Shown piece after piece: positions 1 through 15,366 of a DNA stretch of 64,000 bases. Each line of letters starts with the position of its first letter. Position 1 is the first letter of the stretch. Position numbers and translations under genes: made by a program. The stretch covers positions 1,178,001 to 1,242,000 of the forward strand of contig NZ_JACCFJ010000001.1 in the NCBI RefSeq assembly GCF_013410345.1. Reading direction: 5' to 3'. The DNA is from Saccharopolyspora hordei (lineage in GTDB: Bacteria > Actinomycetota > Actinomycetes > Mycobacteriales > Pseudonocardiaceae). A model generated the notes under the pieces. The model did no database searches. It saw only the letters and a program-made list of their open reading frames with translations, and had not been told where the DNA came from.

Positions 1-589
1 CCAGCCTGATCAGCGCCATCGCCCGCCGCTGGTCGTGGCGCGGGGCCTGCTCGACGGCCTGGCGCGCGACCTGCACGCTCTCCTCCGCGGTCGGCGCGCT
101 CGACGTCTTCGCCGCCAGGTCGGCCAGCGCCAGCGCCAGGTTGCACTGGTAGAGGATGCGGTCGCGGTCGGTCCGGTGCGCGGCGGTGGTCGCCGAGCGG
201 TAGTACCCGATGGCGTCCTCGAGGTCGGCGAGGTCACCGGTGCGCAGGTGGGTCAGCTGGGCCGCGCTGCCGAGGTTGTTGAGCACGCCGGCGCGCGCCG
301 GGTCGCTCTCCCGCAGCACGCTGGCGGTGGCCCGGAAGACCTCGGTGACCCAGGGCAGGTGCTCGAAGTCGAGGGTGGCGACGATCTGGTTCATCACCGC
401 GATCGCGTCGGCGTAGCGCTGCTCGGCGCTGCGGCGGGGGTCGTGGGCCTCCGGCGCCTGCGGCTCCGGGGTGGTCTCGTGTTCGTCGGTGAACCAGCTG
501 GAACGGGTACCGCCGCGGCCTCCTTGCCCTCCGGTCCAACGCTGCAGCCCGCCGAACCGCTCGCTCGCGCGGCTTGCATCGTCTGTCAT
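1..589 (-). CDS. TPR-repeat protein, 3' part missing (runs off left edge)
   Basis: The minus-strand frame starts with ATG at 589 behind an AGGAGA Shine-Dalgarno sequence 7 nt upstream, and stays open to the window edge (196 codons visible). After a polar, Gly-rich leader of about 50 residues the protein is helical, with tetratricopeptide-like features: paired Ala/Leu-rich helices (for example VLNNLGSAAQLTHLRTGD and YQCNLALALADLA) spaced about 35-40 residues apart. This is typical of the N-terminus of actinobacterial TPR or CHAT-domain proteins, but the C-terminal domain lies outside the window, so the function is unknown. It is divergent from rpoB across about 1.08 kb. The call rests on pattern and on coding continuity, not on a recognised family member. 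Confidence 0.7.
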   Translation of the reverse strand, partial: MTDDASRASERFGGLQRWTGGQGGRGGTRSSWFTDEHETTPEPQAPEAHDPRRSAEQRYADAIAVMNQIVATLDFEHLPWVTEVFRATASVLRESDPARAGVLNNLGSAAQLTHLRTGDLADLEDAIGYYRSATTAAHRTDRDRILYQCNLALALADLAAKTSSAPTAEESVQVARQAVEQAPRHDQRRAMALIRL

Positions 590-1410
590 CGGTAGTTCTC
601 CTGTGGCTCGCTCACGGGGCACCGCTCGGGGAACTCGGTGGGTCGTATCACGCTACCGGCGAGCGCAGTCGCCGAGTAGCCCGCGTGCGTCACTCGAGAT
701 CGCACCGTCGGCCGATCGCGTCCTCCGGCACCGCTCGCCCGCGCGGCGGGAGGCGGTGAGGTCGAGGTCGTCGACGCTCACGGCCAGGTGGCGCTGCGCC
801 CGTGGCGCGCTCGGCGGGCGGGACCGCCCCCGCGGGGCGCCCTGCCGGTGCCCGCGCGACGAGGGTCGCAGCTCGGTCGGCGCGGGGCGCGCAGCGGATC
901 CCGCGGCCGGTCGGGCGCGCCGGGTCCGGGTCGGCGCCCGGCCGCGACGGCCGGTGCCGGTGGCGATCGGTGCCGGTGGGCCTGGGGTGACGGCGGGCGA
1001 GTCCGGTCGCTCCGGGTGCCGGTGCGGCGACCCCGGGTGTCCGGGCGCGCGCCGGCCTCCGGTCCGAGACGGTCCCACGGGCACGACGACCACCGTGACC
1101 ACCGGTGCCGATGTGAGCACACCTGGTGCGTCCCCGAGGGCGGGTTGGCCGGAATGACTCCGTTCGGCGCAGTCGGGAATGCGCGACGGGCTCCCCGCGT
1201 TGAGTCGCTCGTCACCCCCGGGGCGGCGCGGGAGGCCCGGGGAGGACCGCCGGGCCGCTGTCAAGAGCCGATCGGAGGGGTGTGGCGAGTGCCGCGCGAG
1301 GGCAGTGCGGGTGACCGCGAGGGGGTGCTCTGACCAGGGAGGAAGGCGCCCCCGGTGGTCACGAGCGGTGATCGTGTTTTGCGCCACGAGGGTGATCGGA
1401 GCGTGATCTC
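590..1410. other. Long intergenic region upstream of rpoB, no gene seen
   Basis: About 820 bases lie between the divergent TPR gene and the first rpoB promoter candidate. Open frames on both strands here overlap each other, have no good ribosome binding site and give Arg/Pro-rich low-complexity translations typical of GC-rich non-coding DNA. I see no rplJ or rplL, no RNA gene and no strong hairpin. Confidence 0.5.
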
Positions 1411-1439
1411 TTGACTGGCGGCGCGCTGGGGTTCACTCT
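1411..1439 (+). promoter_or_regulatory. Candidate distal rpoB promoter
   Basis: TTGACT (1411-1416) is followed after 17 nt by CACTCT (1434-1439), a fair sigma-70-like pair about 230 nt upstream of the rpoB start. Confidence 0.4.
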
Positions 1440-1479
1440 GGTGCTCAACGCGGGGCTGGGCCGCCATCGGTGGGCCCCC

Positions 1480-1508
1480 TCGACAGCTGGCGAGGTCCCG
1501 GCTAGACT
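1480..1508 (+). promoter_or_regulatory. Candidate main rpoB promoter
   Basis: TCGACA (1480-1485) and TAGACT (1503-1508) are separated by exactly 17 nt. The T-rich CTACTTTGCGCTGCCCT stretch just downstream resembles, from memory, the leader found upstream of rpoB in other actinobacteria. It predicts a leader of about 155 nt. A further TTGACA (1580-1585) with a weak -10 (TGCGTT, 1603-1608) could be a proximal promoter. Confidence 0.6.
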
Positions 1509-1669
1509 GCTACTTTGCGCTGCCCTCTTTCCGTCTGCTCGTGCACCGAGACGATGGGATGCGGGCGCCACAAGCACCCTTGACAGCTGTGTTAGCGGAC
1601 TGTGCGTTCGCGTAACGCGCGCTTTGATGACGCGGCTGTAGCCAGTTCAGAGTCCCGGAAGGACGCATC

Positions 1670-5164
<3,495 letters not shown>

Positions 5165-5274
5165 CACTCGCCGCCGGTCCGCGGGCGCGTTCCCGCGGAC
5201 CGGCGACCGACCCAACCTGGCACCCCTGCCGCCCCCGGGCGGCAGAACCTCTCGACCAAGGGAGAAGACCCGAC

Positions 5275-9186
<3,912 letters not shown>

Positions 9187-9200
9187 CCCGCAGTCACCCG

Positions 9201-9237
9201 AAGGGCCCCTGTCCGTCTCCTCCGGACAGGGGCCCTT
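9201..9237 (+). terminator. rpoBC terminator hairpin
   Basis: A perfect 15-bp stem (9201-9215 with 9223-9237, AAGGGCCCCTGTCCG and its complement) surrounds a 7-nt loop just after rpoC. No U-run follows, as is usual in high-GC actinobacteria. Confidence 0.9.
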
Positions 9238-9345
9238 CCCCTTGCCGGGGTGCGCTCTCGAGGGGGAGCGGGCGTCTGACCTCGAACGCGGTCGCAGCCG
9301 GACGCCGCGACTCCCCAGCTGTCGGTTCGCACTTCCGCAGGTGAG

Positions 9346-9395
9346 GGGTCGTGAGTGCATGAACCGGCTCCAACCGGTTCGCGCACTCACGACCC
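9346..9395. repeat. Long REP-like palindrome
   Basis: The outer arms GGGTCGTGAGTGC (9346-9358) and GCACTCACGACCC (9383-9395) pair perfectly over 13 bp. The inner arms GAACCGG (9361-9367) and CCGGTTC (9374-9380) add 7 bp around a 6-nt loop, with a 2-nt internal mismatch/wobble between them. It is either a second, bidirectional terminator or a dispersed palindromic repeat. Only one copy is in the window. Confidence 0.75.
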
Positions 9396-9746
9396 GGGGG
9401 TGCCGTGGTGCGTTGCCGCGTGCGACGGCAGGTGCGACCGCGTGATGACGGGATCGTCTCCGCGCAGGCTCGGAAGCGTCCGGTGCTGCCAGGGCCGGGT
9501 GGAACCGGGTCCCCGGCGGGGGCGGGAGCCGTCGGGGTTCGGCTGGCGACTGTGGTGAGGGCTCCGCTCACGCTCCGCGTTGGGCCGTGGGGGTGATGGC
9601 TTCGTCACGGGGTGGCCGTGCCTTCGCAGGTGAGGGGGTGTGGAGGTCGGGGTGCTCCGCACTGGTTCTGGTCAGTCGGGCTCTGGTGGGGGCGGAGTTC
9701 GTTACCGTGTGCGGCGGTACGTGCGAGCGTGTTGATGGGGAAGGCC
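9396..9746. other. Non-coding junction between rpoC and the accessory island
   Basis: About 350 bases with no credible gene. An in-frame upstream extension of the next gene exists, but it is Cys/Arg/Trp-rich and has no ribosome binding site, so I treat it as untranslated. No direct repeat, tRNA fragment or integrase was recognised at this boundary. Confidence 0.45.
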
Positions 9747-10919
9747 GTGACGAACGACGACAAGGTGCGCCCCGCGCACCCACCGACCGCGCAGTTGCTG
9801 GGGATCACCGCCCTGCTGGCCGTCGAGCTGCTGCTCGAGCTGGTGTGGGCCCTCGGGAGCGGGTACGGGGCCGCGACCGGGGTCCGGGCCCTGCTGGTCG
9901 TCGTCGGAGCCCTCGTGCGCGTTGGACTGCTGATCGCGGTGTGGTCGGGCAAGGCCGCCGCGCGACGGGGTCTGGCCGGCGTCGGGTTCGCCGTCGGTGC
10001 GGTGGTCCTGCTCGCCGCGGTCATCACGGTCGCCACCGGGGGCGGGGCCGCCGCCGTGCTCGGGTTCGTCGGCGCGTTGCTGGCGTTCGCGGGCGCGTAC
10101 CTGGCCGGCACGCGCGCGGTGCGGGCCTGGTGCGAGGGCGAGCCCCGCGGGATGACGCCGTCGCAGGACGCCCTCGGGCACTGGGCGGCGCAGCGGGGTT
10201 GGCGGATCTCCTGGAACGTCCCGCCCGGCGTGTTGGGCCAGTTCCGCGGCACGCCCTTCCACATGTACCGCCGCAAAGGGGTTCCGGTGCTGGCGGTCGG
10301 CCAGCACCAGGGCGCGCCCGCGATGGTGACGCAGATCAACTTCTGGTACCGGTACCAGACCACCGGGCGCTCGTACTACTCGTCCGGGCAGCTGGAAATC
10401 CCGCGGCGCACGCGCGAGATGGCGGGGGCGATCAGCGTCGCGGTGGTGGAACTGCCGGCGCCGGTGCCCGAGCTGTGGCTCGACGAGAAGCGGGACGCGC
10501 TCGACGGCGTCCTCGACCTGTTCCACCTCAACCGGAGCCAGCAGCTGTTCCCGCCGCGTCCCCTCGCCGAGATCGACGTCGTGGAACCGTCGACGTCGAA
10601 GTGGTGGAACAGGTACCACGTGTTCGGCACCGACCCCGCGTACGCGCACGCGGTGCTCACCCCGCAGCGCGCGTTCTGGCTCTACACCTCGCTGGCGGGG
10701 CTGCCCAGCGCCGGTGGCACCGGCGCCCCGTACATCCGGTTGTCCGGGCGCAAGCTCGTCGTGTGGACGGCGCGCCCGCTCGTGCCGGAGGTCGCCGACC
10801 GGCTGCTCCAGGTCACCGAGGAGGTCGCGCGCTGGATCCCGTCGGCCGCCTACCAGGACCCGGCGGGCGCGCAGGCCGACCAGCAGCACGTCCCGCTCGC
10901 CCAGCTCCGGCTCGGGTGA
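9747..10919 (+). CDS. Predicted four-TM membrane protein with large cytosolic domain, function unknown
   Basis: I chose GTG at 9747 (ATG at 9735 is possible) because GGGGAAGG lies immediately upstream and the hydrophilic leader VTNDDKVRP begins there. The first 150 residues contain four hydrophobic segments in the N-terminal third, rich in Leu, Val, Ala and Gly. About 240 soluble residues follow, including aromatic stretches such as FWYRYQTTGRSYYSSG and a C-terminal FWLYTSLAG. The arrangement resembles actinobacterial membrane proteins of unknown function (DUF3137-like proteins come to mind), but I do not recognise a family with certainty. It converges on the minus-strand T7SS-type cassette, with a shared hairpin between them. 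Confidence 0.7.
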   Translation: MTNDDKVRPAHPPTAQLLGITALLAVELLLELVWALGSGYGAATGVRALLVVVGALVRVGLLIAVWSGKAAARRGLAGVGFAVGAVVLLAAVITVATGGGAAAVLGFVGALLAFAGAYLAGTRAVRAWCEGEPRGMTPSQDALGHWAAQRGWRISWNVPPGVLGQFRGTPFHMYRRKGVPVLAVGQHQGAPAMVTQINFWYRYQTTGRSYYSSGQLEIPRRTREMAGAISVAVVELPAPVPELWLDEKRDALDGVLDLFHLNRSQQLFPPRPLAEIDVVEPSTSKWWNRYHVFGTDPAYAHAVLTPQRAFWLYTSLAGLPSAGGTGAPYIRLSGRKLVVWTARPLVPEVADRLLQVTEEVARWIPSAAYQDPAGAQADQQHVPLAQLRLG

Positions 10920-10920
10920 G

Positions 10921-10947
10921 CGGCGGGGCGCCGGGAGCGCCCCGCCG
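10921..10947. terminator. Bidirectional terminator between convergent genes
   Basis: The perfect 11-bp stem CGGCGGGGCGC/GCGCCCCGCCG with a 5-nt loop begins one base after the stop of the membrane protein gene and lies 7 nt beyond the stop of the convergent WXG100-like gene. Confidence 0.85.
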
Positions 10948-10953
10948 ACCCGC

Positions 10954-12195
10954 TCACCACGTGAGGTCGCCGCTGATCGTCTCGTCCGCGGGCACGTCGC
11001 TGAAGCCGCCCTGCTCGGCCTGCTCCTCCAGCTTGTCCGCAGCGGTGCCGAGCCCCTCGGCGGTCCGGTTGAACACCGAGCCCTTGAGGTCGAAGCCGTT
11101 CTCGCCCGGGACGTCGGAGGTCACCGGGTTGCCGTCCGCGTCCGTGACGGTCCTCCCGGAGGAGTCCACCTGCGTGCGGGTGGTGCCGTCCTCGTTGACC
11201 CGCCAGATCGTGCCTTCCCCGCCGAACTCCTCCGGGGCGTCGACCTGGTAGCCGTGCTTCTCCGCCTCGCCGGCGTAGCCCTTGCCGATGTTGCTGAGGA
11301 CCGAGCGCTCGTCGCTGGTCTCGCTCGACACGTCGCTCAGGGTCTTGCTGCCCGTGGACGCCAGGCTCGTGCCGTCCCCGCCGGACCGGCTGGTGTCGGT
11401 GATCTTGTTGACGCTCTCGACGATCCGGATGGTGTCCAGGACGGCCTTGATCGCCGTGATCGCCTTCATGATCTTGTCGATCACGCTGGTGATCCGCTGG
11501 ACCTGCTGCGCGGTGCGGGCGCAGGTGATGCCGGCTTCCGCGGTGGTCGCCGCGGTCGCGGCGGCGATGGACCCGCCGAAGGTCGGCCCAGACGAGGCCA
11601 TCGCCGTGAGCCAGGTGGTGATCGCCCAGGTCAGGAAGTCGGCGAGGATGCCCTTGATGACGCCCTCGGCCGCCTCCATCATCGTGCCGCTCATCTGCAG
11701 CAGCTGGGAGATGTTGTTCGCCTGACCGCCGGTGGCCTGCACACCCTCGATGAACTTGGCCATCTTCGTGCGCAGCGCGTCCGCGGCCTCGCCGTCCCAG
11801 TCGGCCAGCTCGCCGTCCAGGGTCTCGGTCAGCGTCGTGGCCAGCTCGTCGAGCTCGCCCTGGATGTCGGCGAAGGCCTGCGACCCGGCGTTCAGGGCTT
11901 CGCTGTCGCCGGTGACGAGCTGGATCGCGTCCCGCACCGGGGCCACGAAGTCGATCACGAACTCGACGCCGGTGCCGATGAGGAAGCTCATCGGGTCCAG
12001 CGCGAAGCTGGTCGCGCTGGACAGGAAGCTGTCGATGTCGGCCTGCACCGCCTGGACGTCGCCCTGTCCCGCGTGGTCGGTGGCGCTGATGAGGTCCTTG
12101 ACGAACGGCAGCTTGCCGAACGCCGAGGCGTCCACCGGCGAGGCCATCGGGTTGATCGCGCTGTTCTCCGCAGCGGCTTCGAGGTTGGTGGGCAT
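10954..12195 (-). CDS. CpnT-like WXG100-domain protein without toxin domain
   Basis: The 413-residue protein begins with helical segments typical of the N-terminal export domain of CpnT-type T7SS substrates. A central DWDGEAADALR provides the W-x-G turn, preceded by PVRDAIQLVTGD and followed by amphipathic helices and a hydrophobic pair (residues about 180-240). It aligns by eye with residues 50-230 of the large ADP-ribosyltransferase protein at 16328. Unlike that protein it ends in a short, polar region (VNEDGTTRTQVDSSGRTVTDADG) with no recognisable effector domain. Its ATG overlaps the TGA of the upstream EspC-like gene by one base, so translation is coupled. It may be an export partner, a structural substrate or a toxin-stripped relic. 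Confidence 0.8.
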   Translation of the reverse strand: MPTNLEAAAENSAINPMASPVDASAFGKLPFVKDLISATDHAGQGDVQAVQADIDSFLSSATSFALDPMSFLIGTGVEFVIDFVAPVRDAIQLVTGDSEALNAGSQAFADIQGELDELATTLTETLDGELADWDGEAADALRTKMAKFIEGVQATGGQANNISQLLQMSGTMMEAAEGVIKGILADFLTWAITTWLTAMASSGPTFGGSIAAATAATTAEAGITCARTAQQVQRITSVIDKIMKAITAIKAVLDTIRIVESVNKITDTSRSGGDGTSLASTGSKTLSDVSSETSDERSVLSNIGKGYAGEAEKHGYQVDAPEEFGGEGTIWRVNEDGTTRTQVDSSGRTVTDADGNPVTSDVPGENGFDLKGSVFNRTAEGLGTAADKLEEQAEQGGFSDVPADETISGDLTW

Positions 12196-12521
12196 CAGAA
12201 CTCAACTCCGGCGTCCACGCGGATCTGCTTCAACTTCTCGGCCAGCTCGCGGTCGACCTGCTGGTAGTCCTTGCCGCACGCGCTGATGTCCTCGCCGGCC
12301 CTGGTCAGGCCCTGCGCCATCTCGTCGAGGTGCTGCTGGAACTTGTCCAGCAGCTCGCGGTAGGAGCTGTAGGTGGTGGCCATGCCGAGGAGTCCCCAGG
12401 AGATCTCCGGCACCTGGGCCGCGGTGGCCTTGTCCTTGATCGACTTCGCCCGGTCGGCCAGGCCGCTGACGTTCGTCCCGCACTTCGTGATCGCGTCGGG
12501 GTGCGCTCGGTAGCCGCCCAC
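12195..12521 (-). CDS. EspC-like T7SS-associated small helical protein
   Basis: A 108-residue, all-helical, Lys/Glu/Gln-rich protein with a GTG start at 12521. Length, lack of signal peptide and position between a YbaB-like gene and a CpnT-like gene fit the ESX-1 EspC-type (DUF2580-like) family of small T7SS-exported partners. It lacks a W-x-G in the middle but has an ISWGLLGM segment near residue 40. It overlaps the downstream WXG100 gene by one base (TGATG) and sits 3 nt after the YbaB-like gene, so the three form one operon. The function is inferred from context. Confidence 0.75.
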   Translation of the reverse strand: MGGYRAHPDAITKCGTNVSGLADRAKSIKDKATAAQVPEISWGLLGMATTYSSYRELLDKFQQHLDEMAQGLTRAGEDISACGKDYQQVDRELAEKLKQIRVDAGVEF

Positions 12522-12524
12522 GGG

Positions 12525-12974
12525 TCACCGCCCTTCGAGGAACGAGTCCGGGTACTCGTCCTCGTCGAAGGAGTCCTCGGCCGCGGTGCCGCGCTGCTGG
12601 GCCGCGTCGCTGTGGAACAGCTGCTCCTGGGTGCGCAGGACCCGCTCCAGCACGTCGCTGTCCGGGACGTGCTCCTGCACGACCTCCGCCTGGCGGCGGG
12701 CCGCTTCGGCGACCGCCTGCTGCAGGGTGCTCATGACGGTGTTGGACAGTTCACCGGGGGACTTGCGCATCGCGTCCTGGGTGAACTGGATGTCGGTCAC
12801 CCCGCCCGGGCTGGCGACCACGGTGACCGACCGGTCGGGTGAGGTGGTGGTGACCTCCACCGCGTTGATCTGCTCGCGCATCCGGCCGAAGTCGCCCACC
12901 TGCTGTTCGGCGCGGCGCCCCGCTTCCTTCAGCGCCTCCAACTTGCGCTGCAGATCCTCCAGACCTGCGGGCAT
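12525..12974 (-). CDS. YbaB/EbfC-like protein of T7SS cassette
   Basis: The true start is the ATG at 12974, with a perfect GGAGG 6 nt upstream. A longer upstream frame is Arg/Pro-rich and unsupported. The 149-residue product has a coiled N-terminal helix (LEDLQRKLEALKEAGRRAEQ), then the beta-strand pattern RSVTVVASPGGVTDIQF and a helical dimerisation segment, which is the YbaB/EbfC fold. It ends in an acidic tail (EDSFDEDEYPDSF). YbaB-like proteins head many actinobacterial WXG100/EspC cassettes, possibly as chaperones or regulators. It is the first gene of the minus-strand cassette and has a counterpart at 15367. Confidence 0.85.
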   Translation of the reverse strand: MPAGLEDLQRKLEALKEAGRRAEQQVGDFGRMREQINAVEVTTTSPDRSVTVVASPGGVTDIQFTQDAMRKSPGELSNTVMSTLQQAVAEAARRQAEVVQEHVPDSDVLERVLRTQEQLFHSDAAQQRGTAAEDSFDEDEYPDSFLEGR

Positions 12975-13188
12975 GCTGCCTCCTTCGTTCGCCACTGCCG
13001 TCGAATCTTGGTGCACGTGCGCGAACGATGTGCTCCATTCGGCGAAACAACGCCCGAACGTCACAGCGCCGGACAGGCCACCCGGCGGACACCGGGTTGC
13101 TCCGGTCTGGCGTGGCGTGCCGCTCTTCACATTGCGGCGCGCGCTCCACCGCGGGTTACGGTGGCGTGCGCTCAGACCGGGCCCAGGT

Positions 13189-13227
13189 GGGCATGCCGTG
13201 TCGTCGAGGGGCCGACACGGCATGCCC
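13189..13227 (-). terminator. Terminator downstream of the basic low-complexity gene
   Basis: A perfect 15-bp stem (GGGCATGCCGTGTCG at 13189-13203 with its complement at 13213-13227) and a 9-nt loop lie 13 nt past the stop of the gene ending at 13240. It insulates the MocR-side transcript from the cassette promoter. Confidence 0.9.
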
Positions 13228-13239
13228 GACCTGCGGTGG

Positions 13240-13695
13240 TCAGCCCTCGAGCTCGGCGAGGGCCTTGCGCACCCGCGCCACCTCGGCCTCGAGCTCGGCC
13301 AGCTTGGCCTCGTGCTGCTGGCGCGCCTGGTTGATGACGGCCTCGATGGTCTCCGAGATGTCCTGGTGCAGTTCGGCCGCGGCCTTGGACACCGCGGAGG
13401 CCGCGATCGGCAGGCCCTGCACGACGCGCTTGCCCGCGTGCATCAGGTCCGCCTGCCACTCGCCGTCCGCGGTCCCGGTGACCGTCAGCGTGAGCTCGAC
13501 CGTGCGGGTCTTCTTCGCGCTGCTCTTGCGGGTCTTCTTCTTCGGCGCCTCCTCAGCGGCCGGCTGCGCGGCCGGGGCCTGGGCGTCCGCAGCCGGGGTG
13601 TCCGCAGCCGGGGTGTCCGCGGTCTGCGCGACCGGGGACGGCGCCGACTCGGGCTGGGCCGGGGCGGTCTCGGTGCTCGACTGTTCCTCGGTCAA
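13240..13695 (-). CDS. Ala/Pro-rich protein with basic patch and C-terminal coiled coil, function unknown
   Basis: I chose TTG at 13695 because TCTCCT (AGGAGA on the coding strand) lies 5 nt upstream. Of 151 residues, the first 60 are Ala/Pro/Thr/Glu low complexity with repeated DTPAAD units. A Lys/Arg/Ser patch (KKKTRKSSAKK) follows, and then an ordered domain with a beta segment (VELTLTVTG) and a long terminal helix (HEAKLAELEAEVARVRKALAELEG). The basic patch recalls histone-like tails, but nothing proves DNA binding. It may belong to an actinobacterial DUF family (DUF6319 comes to mind, uncertain). It lies 97 nt downstream of the MocR gene. Confidence 0.7.
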   Translation of the reverse strand: MTEEQSSTETAPAQPESAPSPVAQTADTPAADTPAADAQAPAAQPAAEEAPKKKTRKSSAKKTRTVELTLTVTGTADGEWQADLMHAGKRVVQGLPIAASAVSKAAAELHQDISETIEAVINQARQQHEAKLAELEAEVARVRKALAELEG

Positions 13696-13792
13696 CTGTG
13701 TCTCCTGTGTCTCGCGGCAGGGGAGATCACCAGAATAGAACAGGTGTTCCCCTGCTGTTGCTTCGGACATGCCGGGCTTACGCCCGGTCGGG

Positions 13793-15178
13793 TCACCGCT
13801 GGAGGACGGCGACCAGTGCTTGCAGCGCGGGGCGGAAGGCGTGCTCGGCCGGGGCGGCGTAGCCGATGACCACGCCGGGCGGGTGGTCTCCCGCGCGGAC
13901 CCAGTGCGGTCCGAGCACCTCGAGTTCCACCGAACGCTCCCGCGCCCGGTCCAGGACTTCTCGCTCCGTGGGCCCCTCCGGGTCGAGCTGCAAGGTGACG
14001 TGCAGTCCGGCCGAGATCCCGGCCGGGTGCGGCCGGTGGTTCGCGCGCAGGTCGTCCAGGGCCGTGCTCAGCAGCTCCAGCCGCTTCCGGTACGCGGCGC
14101 GCGATCGGCGGACGTGTTGATCGTATGCGCCCGAGCGGATGAGCTCCGCCATGGCCAGCTGTTCGAAGAGCGGCGCGTGCAACCCGCTGGTGATCTTGAG
14201 TGCGCGGACCGGTTCGACCAGGTGCGGGGGCAGCGCCAGCCACGCCAGCCGCAGCGCCGGGGCGAGCGTCTTGCTCGCGGTCCCCGCGTAGGCGACGTGG
14301 TTCGGCGCCATGCCCTGCAGCGAGCCGACGGGCTGCCGGTCGAAGCGGAACTCGCCGTCGTAGTCGTCCTCGACGACCAGCAGGTCCTCGTCCTTGGCCC
14401 GCTGCACCAGCGCCATCCGCCGCGCGGAGCTCAGCGCGACGCCGAGCGGGAACTGGTGCGCCGGGGTGACCACCACGGCGCGGCTGCCCAGCTGCGCGAC
14501 GTCGATGCCCTGCTCGTCGACGGGCACCCCGCGCACCGCCGTGCCGAGGCCGGCCGGGATGGTCCGCAGCTGCGGCGCGGACGGGTCCTCGAAGTCGATC
14601 GAGCGCACGCCCTGGTCGTGCAGGGCCTTGCTGAGCAGCGACAACGCTTGGGTGTAGCCGTTGCAGACGATGATCCGCTCCGGTGCGGTGGCCACCGCGC
14701 GGACCCGCCCGAGGTACTCGGCGAGGGCCTCGCGCAGCAGCGGGTGCCCCTGCGGGTCGCCGTAGTCGAGGTCGTCGGCGGCGACGCTGCGCAGCGCTCG
14801 GCGGCTCGCCGCCAGCCAGTCGCGGCGCGGGAAGGCGCTGAGGTCCGGCCGCCCGGGGCGGAAGTCCCAGCGCCCGGCGGGTGGCGTCGGGTCCGGCGGC
14901 GCGTCGACCGGGTCGGGCTCGGCGAGCAGCTCGGCCACCCGCGTCGGCGCGCCCTGCCGGGACAGCAGGAAGCCCTCGGTGATGAGCTGGTCGTAGGCGC
15001 GGGTCACGGTGCCGCGCGCGACGCCGAGCTCCTGCGCGAGCGCGCGGGTGGACGGCACCCGGGCCCCGGCGGGGAGGCGCCCGTCGCGGATCGCGGTGCG
15101 CAGCGCCTCGGCCAACCCGCGGCTGTCCGGCCGCCCGCGTGCCAAGCCCAGGTCAGCTGGGGACCATCCCACCGTCAC
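13793..15178 (-). CDS. MocR/PdxR-type regulator (GntR HTH fused to aminotransferase domain)
   Basis: The 461-residue protein has a GntR winged helix-turn-helix at residues about 15-75 (RVPSTRALAQELGVARGTV), a linker, and a fold-type I aminotransferase domain from about residue 105. The PLP-binding features are present: NGYTQAL, DDYDGEF, and the Schiff-base lysine K303 in SKTLAP. MocR proteins use PLP or an amino-acid adduct as effector and commonly control pyridoxal, GABA or transport genes. No such gene adjoins it here. Its GTG start lies only about 5 nt from a TAGGGT box, suggesting a leaderless message. It sits between the two mirrored T7SS cassettes and is divergent from the ART-toxin cassette, so it may regulate it. 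Confidence 0.92.
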   Translation of the reverse strand: MTVGWSPADLGLARGRPDSRGLAEALRTAIRDGRLPAGARVPSTRALAQELGVARGTVTRAYDQLITEGFLLSRQGAPTRVAELLAEPDPVDAPPDPTPPAGRWDFRPGRPDLSAFPRRDWLAASRRALRSVAADDLDYGDPQGHPLLREALAEYLGRVRAVATAPERIIVCNGYTQALSLLSKALHDQGVRSIDFEDPSAPQLRTIPAGLGTAVRGVPVDEQGIDVAQLGSRAVVVTPAHQFPLGVALSSARRMALVQRAKDEDLLVVEDDYDGEFRFDRQPVGSLQGMAPNHVAYAGTASKTLAPALRLAWLALPPHLVEPVRALKITSGLHAPLFEQLAMAELIRSGAYDQHVRRSRAAYRKRLELLSTALDDLRANHRPHPAGISAGLHVTLQLDPEGPTEREVLDRARERSVELEVLGPHWVRAGDHPPGVVIGYAAPAEHAFRPALQALVAVLQR

Positions 15179-15366
15179 GCCCCGACCCTAGTACTCGCGC
15201 CCGCGTCCGTTCCGGGCCTCGTCGACGGCGGTGACCGGAATGTCCGGACGTGTCCGCAGGGTGATCATCGCTACACGCCCTCGTCACCTGATCCGGGCCG
15301 CCCCGTCGATCACCATTGGTACTGTCGATCGCCAGCAGTGCTGGCGGAGTTCGTGGCGAGGGACAG
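15179..15366. promoter_or_regulatory. Divergent promoter region of MocR gene and ART-toxin cassette
   Basis: The 188-bp divergent spacer holds a TAGGGT box (minus strand, 15189-15184), a TACTGT box (plus strand, 15320-15325) and the palindromic half-site GTCCGGAC (15242-15249), followed closely by a second GTCCG. The palindrome is a possible operator. No good -35 was seen for either box. Confidence 0.4.
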
